NCBI GenBank assembly: GCA_022360075.1
Contig: JAKSDN010000647.1
Span: 1-5,629, forward strand
Direction of reading: 5' to 3'
DNA from: Kiloniellales bacterium
GTDB lineage: Bacteria; Pseudomonadota; Alphaproteobacteria; Kiloniellales; JAKSDN01
Length of the DNA stretch: 5,629 nt
The notes beneath the pieces were generated by a model that made no database searches, was not told the DNA's origin, and saw only the letters and a program-made list of their open reading frames with translations. This document shows, piece after piece, positions 1 to 4,737 of this stretch (within the stretch, counting starts at the first letter, position 1; each line of letters starts with the position of its first letter). The position numbers and the translations under genes are program-made.

Positions 1-94
1 GCGACCGTACCCGCCTAACTCCTGCCTTCCTGACGCCTGGCACCCCCGATCTCCGGCCGATAGCATAGGTCGTCACCACGAGCGGAACAAAGCG

Positions 95-784
95 ATGATC
101 GAAGACCCACCGATCCTGACCATCCGGCGCAACTTCCCGCGGCCGACGCCCGCGCAGGTCGCGGCGCTCACCGGCGTGCCGAGCGGTTACGCCGTCGACG
201 GCCTGGGTGGGCGCGGCGCGCTCGACGGGCGCATCAAGCCGATCGGCGCGACGCCGCCAGCCTTCTGCGGCGTAGCACTGCCCTGTGAGGCCGGCCCGGC
301 CGACAACCTCGCGGTCTTTGCCGCGGTCGATGCCGCGCGGGCGGGCGACGTTATCATCGCCGCCACCGACGCCTTCAGCGCCACGGCGGTGGTCGGCGAT
401 CTGGTCCTCGGCATGGCCCGCAACCGCGGCGTCGCGGCCTTCGTCACCGACGGCACCGTGCGCGACATCGAGGGCATCGAAGGGGTCGGCATGCCCTGCT
501 TCGCCGCCGGCGTGACACCCAACTCGCCGGCCCGCAACGGTCCCGGCACGGTCGGTCAGCCGATCACGCTCGGCGGTGTGACGGTCGCGGCCGGCGACAT
601 CCTGCTCGGCGACAGGGACGGCGTGGTCGTGGTGCCGCAGGCCCAGATAGACACGGTGATCGCGCGCCTGGAGGCAATTCGCGCGGCCGAGGCGGAGCTG
701 GAGGCGAAGGTGAGTGGCGGGCTGGAGGTCCCCGATTTCATCAAGGACTTGCTCGCGAGCGATCGGGTGCGGGAGGTGGAGTGA
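95..784 (+). CDS. RraA-family protein, probable HMG/oxaloacetate aldolase-type lyase
   Basis: A 229-residue protein of the RraA-like fold, probably cytosolic. The family includes class II 4-hydroxy-4-methyl-2-oxoglutarate aldolases (retro-aldol cleavage to pyruvate, with oxaloacetate decarboxylase side activity) and the RNase E inhibitor RraA. Visible landmarks: VDGLGGRGAL near residues 34-43, CGPADNL-like text at 64-72 (here CEAGPADNL), the phosphate/carboxylate loop GDLVLGMARNRG at 101-112, and R123-D124-x2-G127-x2-G130 after VTDG. Arg123 and Asp124 sit where the aldolases bind substrate and the divalent metal. GDRDGVVVVP follows at 172-181, then a C-terminal helix. E. coli RraA is only about 160 residues, so the longer form and intact metal motif favour an enzyme over an RNase inhibitor. 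The ATG at 95 is chosen because the family N-terminus follows it; the Shine-Dalgarno is weak. The true substrate is unknown, and no catabolic partner gene is visible. Confidence 0.9.
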   Translation: MIEDPPILTIRRNFPRPTPAQVAALTGVPSGYAVDGLGGRGALDGRIKPIGATPPAFCGVALPCEAGPADNLAVFAAVDAARAGDVIIAATDAFSATAVVGDLVLGMARNRGVAAFVTDGTVRDIEGIEGVGMPCFAAGVTPNSPARNGPGTVGQPITLGGVTVAAGDILLGDRDGVVVVPQAQIDTVIARLEAIRAAEAELEAKVSGGLEVPDFIKDLLASDRVREVE

Positions 785-821
785 AGCGGGGGCGTACGAT
801 TCAGTTTCTTGGCCCCCCGCT
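785..821 (+). terminator. GC-rich hairpin directly after the RraA-like gene
   Basis: AGCGGGGG (785-792) begins the base after the TGA and pairs perfectly with CCCCCGCT (814-821), giving an 8-bp stem with a 21-nt loop. There is no T-tract afterwards, so it is not a canonical intrinsic terminator. It may act as a transcript-end stabiliser or help factor-dependent termination. The function is inferred from position only. Confidence 0.35.
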
Positions 822-859
822 GGAGTCCGGACGAATGCTGGGCGCGCTGGAAAACCAAG

Positions 860-976
860 GTGCGTCCTTCGAGACGCCCGCTAAAGCGGGCTCCTCGGGA
901 TGAGGGATTTCCTCAATGCCACCAAAGATCTTCCTCATCCTGGGAGCGCCAAATGGGCGCGTCTCGAAGGACGCAC
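860..976. repeat. 117-bp nested palindromic intergenic repeat
   Basis: The outer arms, GTGCGTCCTTCGAGACGC (860-877) and its exact reverse complement (959-976), form 18 perfect base pairs. Inside them are a hairpin GCCCGCT/AGCGGGC (876-891), a hairpin GCGCC/GGCGC (946-960), and an inner inverted pair GGATGAGG (898-905)/CCTCATCC (933-940). The whole block is therefore a hierarchical palindrome able to fold as a cruciform or multi-arm RNA on either strand. It lies between two convergent genes, where it could serve as a bidirectional transcript end. A truncated copy lies at 3962-3999, so it is a dispersed element. The CCTTCGAGACGC...GGATGAGG style resembles intergenic palindromes I recall from alphaproteobacteria; I cannot confirm this here. 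It has no open frame of its own and no visible target-site duplication. Confidence 0.85.
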
Positions 977-1033
977 AATGACCGTGCAGCATCACAACGA
1001 AGCCGTGGCGAGGTCTAGCCCTCCGAGGTCCGC

Positions 1034-1912
1034 TCAATTCAAATCCCAGCGCGTCTCGCCCGCGACCTCGACCGCCTGCTTGACCGGGCTGCTGTGCGGC
1101 CGTCCGGCGACGGTGACGAGGCTGATGGTGCGCCAGACCTCGGGCTCCACCAGCGGCCGGGTCAGGAGGCTCGGCAGGATTGGCAGGTATGCCGGCATGA
1201 TCGAGATGCCGAGGCCCGCCTGCACCATGGCCTGCACCCAGTCCTCGCGCTCGCTGACGTAGCGCACCGACACCGCTTCGTAGGGCAGGGCCACGCCCAG
1301 CTTCATGAAATTCGACGGAAACTCGCAATGCAGCCGCTTGACGTAGGCTTCGCCGTCCAGCTCGCGCAGGGGCACCGCCTCCATCGCCTCGAAGCGATGG
1401 CCGGGCGGGAAGGCGACCCGGTAGGGCTCCCGCACCAAGGGGTGGGGGCGCAGGCCTTCGTCGTAGTCCGGCAGGCTCATGATCGCCAGGTCGAGCTCGC
1501 CCGATTTCATGGCCTGGGCGAGCTCCGCACAATGGCTCTCCCAGATCCACAGCTCGAGGTCCGGGGTCGCGCCGCGCAGATTGCGTAGGTAGTCGATCAG
1601 AAGCGGCGCCGGCATGGTCGCGAGCACGCCGAGCTTGAGCCGGTCGGCAAGCCGCGCATAGCGATGGGCCGCTTTTTGCGCGGCCTCGATGCTCTGCTGC
1701 GCCTCGGCCAGGTGCCGCTGCATGAGGCGACCCAGATCGCTCAGGCTCGTCACGTGCCGCTCGCGCCGGAAAAGCGGTCCACCGACCTCGTCTTCCAGGG
1801 CCTTGATCGCGCGCGTGAGCGTCGTGACCGCCACGCCGCAGGCCTCCGCCGCGCGCGTGAAATTCAAGCTGTCGCAAGCGGCCAGGAAGTAGCGGATCTG
1901 TCGAGCTTCCAT
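1034..1912 (-). CDS. LysR-family transcriptional regulator
   Basis: A 292-residue protein of typical LysR length. Residues 1-60 form the winged helix-turn-helix (RQIRYFLAACDSLNFTRAAE, then the recognition helix around 27-37 and ALEDEVGGPLFRR at 38-50). A linker helix follows at about 62-90. The inducer-binding domain starts near RLKLGV (91-96), with AELAQAMKSGELDLAIMSLP in its first lobe and GLGISIMPAYL in the second. Such proteins are usually tetramers that bind T-N11-A dyads and respond to a small-molecule co-inducer. The ATG at 1910-1912 is preceded by AGGAGG with a 10-nt spacer, which supports this start. The usual S-Q-P-A/S signature of the recognition helix reads AVTT here, which may alter operator choice. 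The gene is convergent with the RraA-like gene and divergent from the PEP-CTERM gene across 470 bp. A dyad at 1965-1984 is a candidate autoregulatory site. The regulated pathway cannot be read from the sequence. Confidence 0.95.
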   Translation of the reverse strand: MEARQIRYFLAACDSLNFTRAAEACGVAVTTLTRAIKALEDEVGGPLFRRERHVTSLSDLGRLMQRHLAEAQQSIEAAQKAAHRYARLADRLKLGVLATMPAPLLIDYLRNLRGATPDLELWIWESHCAELAQAMKSGELDLAIMSLPDYDEGLRPHPLVREPYRVAFPPGHRFEAMEAVPLRELDGEAYVKRLHCEFPSNFMKLGVALPYEAVSVRYVSEREDWVQAMVQAGLGISIMPAYLPILPSLLTRPLVEPEVWRTISLVTVAGRPHSSPVKQAVEVAGETRWDLN

Positions 1913-1964
1913 ACTTTGTTTGCCTCCTGTTGGATCGCCAAAGCCGGGCAGACTCTACTCGAGT

Positions 1965-1984
1965 CCTAGTCGTATTGCACTAGG
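1965..1984. promoter_or_regulatory. Dyad with T-N11-A form, candidate LysR operator
   Basis: CCTAGT (1965-1970) and ACTAGG (1979-1984) are exact reverse complements 8 bp apart. T1967 and A1979 give the T-N11-A spacing typical of LysR sites, and the centre lies about 60 bp upstream of the LysR start codon. A second small dyad, GACTC/GAGTC (1951-1965), abuts it. Binding by the adjacent LysR protein is inferred. Confidence 0.4.
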
Positions 1985-1989
1985 CGGAT

Positions 1990-2016
1990 GTTGCAGGCCG
2001 CGCAACGAAACGTTGC
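1990..2016. promoter_or_regulatory. Overlapping alternative dyads GTTGC/GCAACG/CGTTGC
   Basis: GTTGC (1990-1994) can pair with GCAAC (2002-2006). GCAACG (2002-2007) can instead pair with CGTTGC (2011-2016) around an AAA loop. The shared middle segment makes the two hairpins mutually exclusive if transcribed, or gives three half-sites for a DNA-binding protein. No function is shown. Confidence 0.25.
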
Positions 2017-2297
2017 TTCCGACGCGTCTGTACGGCGTCCGCGGCGGGCGGCATCCTCTCGCGCGCTAACGCCGGTCGCGGTGCGATCCGTCACAGCGGG
2101 CCGAAGAAGCTTCGAGCGACTGGCGCCGCGACGGTCAACAAACGGCAGCGAGAAAGGCAGGCATCGAAGACAGGCGCGAGCGGCTCCCGGCAGGACGCCT
2201 TGGGCCGCGCGCACGAGCCTCGCCGGTCGGACGCGGACCGGACAGCGGTGTGGGTGGACGAGAGTTTCGACGCAATGGGATCGGAGGCAGCCGCTCC

Positions 2298-2330
2298 GAT
2301 CACCGCATTGTGATCACGGTGTTCACACCG
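2298..2330. promoter_or_regulatory. Cluster of dyads upstream of the PEP-CTERM gene
   Basis: The 8-bp palindrome GTGATCAC (2310-2317) is followed by the perfect inverted repeat CGGTGT-TC-ACACCG (2317-2330). GATCACCG (2298-2305) repeats part of the same motif. The cluster lies 53 to 85 bp before the TTG start, a fitting place for an operator or a leader hairpin. I cannot assign a regulator. Confidence 0.35.
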
Positions 2331-2382
2331 AAGCCGCGTTGGGCGAGTGGGTGCGGCTTCCGACAGAGAGGAGATAAGAAAC

Positions 2383-3885
2383 TTGCGTGCCTTCCTGAGA
2401 CTCTGGCGTCGGCCACTGCCAATGCTCCTGCTGCTGGCCGGCTTCGCGGTGGCGAGCCCGGCCCAAGCCATCTTGCTCATACCCGGTGAAACCCTGCGTG
2501 TGCGCTTCGATCAGCCCGCGAACCCGAACTTCCCCAATCCCGGCATTCCAGCCAATCACCCTTTCAACACGGCGAACACGCTGTCCGGCACGCTCGACGT
2601 GACGGCCAACTTCGGTCCCGTCACGGCGCTGTTCGAGCTCTTCGACGGCGTGAACCTGCTCGGCAGCTACACGCTGAGCAATTTCGCGACACCCTTCACC
2701 TCTTTCGCCTTCAGCGGCCCCGGCAGCAATTTCACATTCAGGGCCGGCGCCGTCTCCGATCTCTCGGCGCTCGAAGCGGCGACTATCATCGGCCGGATCG
2801 AGATCACCAACCTCAGCAACCGGGCCTACGATTTCAACGTCCGGAACCTCAACGCGGCCAACGGCCTGAGCAGTAACACGCAGTCGATTTTCGCGCCGGC
2901 GCCGGTGATCACCTTCCAGGGCCGCCCGCAGGACGATCCTTTCTCGCTCGGGCCGGGGCCGATGGTCGCCGTGCCGGAGCCCGCGAGCCTGCCGCTGTTC
3001 GCCGCGGGCCTTCTTGGGATGTTCCTGCTGCGGCGGCGCCTGCGCCTGCGCGAGGCCAAGCTGGGCAGGCAATCCAGGGAAATCGGGGTCGCGGGTGACA
3101 AAGGCAAATCGCTCGTCGGCGCAGGCTTGGCGATGGCCGTCGCGGCATCCGGACTCGTCGCCGCGGGGCCGGCGGAGGCGGGCACGATCTCGATCTTCGC
3201 CCAGTCGGGTGACCGGGGCAGCGTCCGCGACGGCAACGGCGACGGCGTCGTCAATATCCCGGCGGACTCGCCCGCCGATCTGATCACGCAGTCGAGCATT
3301 ATCGTGCGGACCTTTCCGTCGATCGGTTCGGACTCGCGCGGCATCGCCGAGTTCGACATCCGTGGTGTCGCCGCGGCCGTCGGGGACCCGAACCTGATCA
3401 CCTCGGTCAGGCTCATCCTCACGGCCTTTACGGGACAAACGATCACGCCGGTCACACCCAACGGCATCTCGATCACGCCGGGCTTCGCGCTCGACCTCTA
3501 CGGCTATGTCGGCAACGGCGGGATCGATCCGACCGACTTCGCTGCGGGCACGCTCCTGGCCTCCCAAGTACTCGACGGGATCAATCCGATCGTGTCCTTC
3601 GAGCTGACCAACTTCATGGTGCCGCAGATCCTGGCCAACGTCAGTTTTGCGGGCGTCAATCTGCGCACGCCCTTCAACCAACCGATTGGCTCGACGCCCT
3701 TCGCCCAGTTCCGCAACGGCCCCAGCGGCTCCGAGCCGCGCCTCTTGATCGAGTTCGACGACGCTCCGGCGCCCGGCCCGTTGGCCGTGCCCGAGCCGGG
3801 TAGCTTGACGCTCCTGGGTGTTGGATTGCTGGGATTGGCCGTGGCGCGGCGGCGATGCCGCGCGAGCCCCAGTAGGGCGCAATAG
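2383..3885 (+). CDS. Tandem PEP-CTERM protein with two sorting signals
   Basis: A 500-residue exported protein from a TTG start at 2383, chosen because AGAGAGGAG lies 9 nt upstream and the N-terminus then is a clean signal peptide (basic RLWRRP, hydrophobic LPMLLLLAGFAV, cut after PAQA near residue 29). The GTG at 2347 would add 12 residues and has no ribosome binding site. Domain 1 (about 30-196) is Asn/Thr/Phe-rich with beta character. It is followed by VPEP (197-200), a hydrophobic stretch (203-216) and RRRLRLR. After a linker comes a second signal-like segment (240-266, KGKSLVGAG...AEA). Domain 2 (267-468) is beta-rich, with FDIRGV, SVRLIL and SEPRLLIEFD patterns recalling DNRLRE/jelly-roll domains (tentative). 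The protein ends in VPEP (469-472), a hydrophobic helix and ARRR. PEP-CTERM tails are recognised by exosortases, often in polysaccharide-producing bacteria; no exosortase gene is in the window. One fused protein or two merged neighbours are both possible. Confidence 0.85.
   Translation: MRAFLRLWRRPLPMLLLLAGFAVASPAQAILLIPGETLRVRFDQPANPNFPNPGIPANHPFNTANTLSGTLDVTANFGPVTALFELFDGVNLLGSYTLSNFATPFTSFAFSGPGSNFTFRAGAVSDLSALEAATIIGRIEITNLSNRAYDFNVRNLNAANGLSSNTQSIFAPAPVITFQGRPQDDPFSLGPGPMVAVPEPASLPLFAAGLLGMFLLRRRLRLREAKLGRQSREIGVAGDKGKSLVGAGLAMAVAASGLVAAGPAEAGTISIFAQSGDRGSVRDGNGDGVVNIPADSPADLITQSSIIVRTFPSIGSDSRGIAEFDIRGVAAAVGDPNLITSVRLILTAFTGQTITPVTPNGISITPGFALDLYGYVGNGGIDPTDFAAGTLLASQVLDGINPIVSFELTNFMVPQILANVSFAGVNLRTPFNQPIGSTPFAQFRNGPSGSEPRLLIEFDDAPAPGPLAVPEPGSLTLLGVGLLGLAVARRRCRASPSRAQ
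2971..3180 (+). other. Internal PEP-CTERM tail plus second signal-peptide-like segment
   Basis: Within the 500-codon frame, VPEPASLPLF...GMFLLRRRLRLR (residues 197-223) is a complete C-terminal sorting signal located mid-protein. The linker (224-239) is followed by a lysine-led hydrophobic segment ending in the signal-peptidase-like A-E-A (residue 266). In-frame starts for separate translation of the second half are poor: CTG 3061, TTG 3127, ATG 3133 (Met251, already inside the hydrophobic core). SD-like AGG triplets occur at 3067 and 3076, and an out-of-frame GTGA stop/start overlap sits at 3095-3098. Confidence 0.75.
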
Positions 3886-3956
3886 CGATAGCGTATTGCG
3901 CCGCATGCATCTTACCGCCCACATCCGGCGGATTACGCTTCGCTAATCCGCCCTAC
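3872..3956. repeat. 85-bp REP-like element with two hairpins, containing the upstream stop codon
   Basis: The ends GTAGGGCG (3872-3879) and CGCCCTAC (3949-3956) are exact inverted repeats. Inside are two 9-bp hairpins: GGCGCAATA/TATTGCGCC (3876-3902) and GGCGGATTA/TAATCCGCC (3927-3952). The GGCGGATTACG...TAATCCGCCCTACG style is a recurring intergenic repeat in Proteobacteria as I recall it; family membership needs a search. The first hairpin starts inside the PEP-CTERM coding sequence and supplies its last codons and TAG stop (3883-3885). It may protect the 3' end of the message. Confidence 0.8.
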
Positions 3957-3961
3957 GCGAT

Positions 3962-3999
3962 CTGCGTGCTTCGAGACGCGCCCTGAAGGACGCAGGATG
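3962..3999. repeat. Truncated copy of the 860-976 palindromic repeat
   Basis: Positions 3963-3983 match the reverse complement of 955-975 at 20 of 21 bases (single difference at 3968). A weaker AGGATG-GAAG match follows, like the inner part of the full copy. The fragment is itself a near palindrome: 3962-3972 pairs with 3985-3995 with one mismatch. Only about one third of the full element is present. Confidence 0.7.
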
Positions 4000-4024
4000 G
4001 AAGTCCGAAACGCCTGTGCCCCCG

Positions 4025-4051
4025 TTGCCACGGATTCATAATCGTTGGCAA
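4025..4051. terminator. Interrupted hairpin between the repeats and the small membrane-protein pair
   Basis: TTGCCA (4025-4030) pairs with TGGCAA (4046-4051). Inside, after a 2x2 internal loop, GATT (4033-4036) pairs with AATC (4040-4043) around a CAT loop. It lies 37 bp past the stop of the minus-strand 36-aa gene, so it could mark its transcript end. It lacks a T-tract on either strand, so a terminator role is only a guess. Confidence 0.25.
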
Positions 4052-4087
4052 GAGGGGGCAAGGCGCGGTGGAGTGCGAAGCCTTCTG

Positions 4088-4198
4088 TCAGGTCGGCACC
4101 CTAAGGATCAGCCAGATCAGCGGCCATAGATAGAGCGGTGCGGGCACGATCAGCCAGATGAAAGCGATGGCGAGGCGGCGATAGAAGCGGTCGGTCAT
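4088..4198 (-). CDS. 36-aa Trp/Pro-rich small membrane protein
   Basis: This short gene encodes MTDRFYRRLAIAF... ending in WLILRVPT. A basic N-terminus (RFYRR, residues 4-8) precedes one uninterrupted hydrophobic stretch (about 9-32) rich in Trp (three) and containing three prolines, so a kinked single membrane helix with N-terminus inside is likely. AGGGAGGA lies 8 nt upstream of the ATG (4196-4198), a strong ribosome binding site that makes the gene credible despite its size. It starts 23 nt after the 81-aa membrane gene, so the two probably form an operon. Small proteins of this size often are subunits of membrane complexes such as oxidases or transporters, but I see no match to CydX, KdpF or DUF2474. 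It has no His, which argues against a light-harvesting polypeptide. Function unknown. Confidence 0.65.
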   Translation of the reverse strand: MTDRFYRRLAIAFIWLIVPAPLYLWPLIWLILRVPT

Positions 4199-4221
4199 GG
4201 CCGGGTCCTCCCTTTGCAGGC

Positions 4222-4467
4222 CTATAGCGGCAGGTCGAGACCGAGATCGAAGGCGGCGTTCAGGCTGGCGGCCGCCAGGTAGAGCATGAACAGACCGAGC
4301 CCGAAGGTCTGGGCAACGCGGGCGTTGATCACCAGGGTGCGGCCGATCGGGTCGGTCCCTTCGCGCGCGGTCTTCGGGCCGGCGCGGTATTGCTGCTCGA
4401 TGATCACGAAGAAGACGAGGAACCACAGCACCGCAGCGGCTTCCGCGAGATAGATGATGGCGCCCAT
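4222..4467 (-). CDS. 81-aa two-helix small membrane protein, function unknown
   Basis: I do not recognise a family. Two hydrophobic segments are visible: residues 4-23 (IIYLAEAAAVLWFLVFFVII) and about 54-72 (TFGLGLFMLYLAAASLNAA). They are joined by a charged loop, EQQYRAGPKTAREGTDPIGR, at 24-43. Loop charges suggest the loop is cytoplasmic and both termini face outside. A Glu (E9) lies within the first helix, unusual for a plain anchor. The ATG (4465-4467) has GGGAGG 8 nt upstream. It is the first gene of the pair with the 36-aa gene and is transcribed away from the radical SAM gene. The translation has an ordered helix-loop-helix hydrophobicity pattern, which together with the Shine-Dalgarno argues for a true gene. 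It may form a small complex with its 36-aa neighbour (inference). Confidence 0.75.
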   Translation of the reverse strand: MGAIIYLAEAAAVLWFLVFFVIIEQQYRAGPKTAREGTDPIGRTLVINARVAQTFGLGLFMLYLAAASLNAAFDLGLDLPL

Positions 4468-4490
4468 GACCGGCCTCCCGGATGTCTGAG

Positions 4491-4540
4491 TGGATCTCTA
4501 TAAAGAGGTATTTAAAATCCATCTTTAATTGGGCAAGCAT
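4491..4540 (-). promoter_or_regulatory. AT-rich island, candidate promoter for the small membrane-protein operon
   Basis: The stretch is strikingly AT-rich in an otherwise GC-rich window. Read on the minus strand it contains TTGCCC followed about 15 nt later by TTAAAT, loosely resembling -35/-10 boxes, and it lies 25 to 75 bp before the 81-aa gene. CTCT-ATAA-AGAG near 4497-4508 is a small dyad. Promoter assignment is tentative. Confidence 0.3.
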
Positions 4541-4631
4541 TTCGTGCGAACGCATAGCTGATATGTCCGAGTCGCAAACTGGGTTATTTCCGGCGAGATT
4601 CGACCCGGAACACCTGCAATTCCGCTCGCGG

Positions 4632-4660
4632 TTGTGCAGGAGGGCGATAAGACTTATGCT
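4632..4660 (+). promoter_or_regulatory. Candidate sigma70-type promoter for the radical SAM gene
   Basis: TTGTGC (4632-4637) and TATGCT (4655-4660) are separated by 17 bp, the optimal spacing, and lie 78 bp upstream of the ATG at 4738. The boxes match the consensus at 3 of 6 and 4 of 6 positions, so this is only a candidate. Confidence 0.3.
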
Positions 4661-4737
4661 CGCGCCGTTTTTTGCCGGCGACTCCGGACGCTAAGGCACT
4701 CTGGGCAACGCCGGTCAACGGTTTCAGAGGGGGCTCC

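Larger units (their letters stand above)
1913..2382. other. Long divergent intergenic region, no credible gene
   Basis: The 470 bp between the LysR start and the PEP-CTERM start hold open frames in several phases, but their translations are Arg/Ala/Ser-rich, resemble no family I know, and lack a good ribosome binding site. The LysR Shine-Dalgarno lies at its left end and the PEP-CTERM Shine-Dalgarno at its right. Dyads cluster near both ends (1951-1965, 1965-1984, 1990-2016, 2298-2330). The middle (about 2020-2290) shows nothing I can interpret. A non-coding RNA is possible but unsupported. Confidence 0.6.

Noticed and set aside
1..18. Possible tail of an upstream gene ending in TAA at 16-18
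   Set aside because: Only five codons are visible, too little to support a coding call.
38..53. Sigma54-like TGGCAC upstream of the RraA-like gene
   Set aside because: The GC element lacks a matching TTGCW-type partner at the required spacing.
860..976. CRISPR-like or insertion-sequence interpretation of the repeat
   Set aside because: There are no regularly spaced repeats with spacers and no transposase; it is a single nested palindrome.
801..1877. 358-codon minus-strand frame overlapping the LysR gene
   Set aside because: Out-of-phase shadow of the LysR coding sequence and of the palindromic repeat; composition is Gly/Arg/Ala noise.
2309..2327. CRP-like TGTGA...TCACA site
   Set aside because: The half-sites are 9 bp apart instead of 6, and the sequence is better explained by two other dyads.
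1988..2377. 129-codon plus-strand frame in the divergent intergenic region
   Set aside because: Low-complexity Arg/Ser/Ala translation, no Shine-Dalgarno, runs across the dyads and into the PEP-CTERM ribosome binding site.
2323..3924. 533-codon minus-strand open frame opposite the PEP-CTERM gene
   Set aside because: Arg/Glu/Gly-rich translation typical of antisense frames in GC-rich DNA; no ribosome binding site or family pattern, while the plus strand has clear signals.
4088..4198. Light-harvesting or cytochrome bd accessory peptide identity for the 36-aa protein
   Set aside because: No histidine for bacteriochlorophyll and no sequence match to CydX or DUF2474 patterns; no partner genes nearby.
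4482..4694. 70-codon plus-strand frame before the radical SAM gene
   Set aside because: No ribosome binding site, runs through the AT-rich candidate promoter region, no recognisable pattern; cannot be excluded but not supported.
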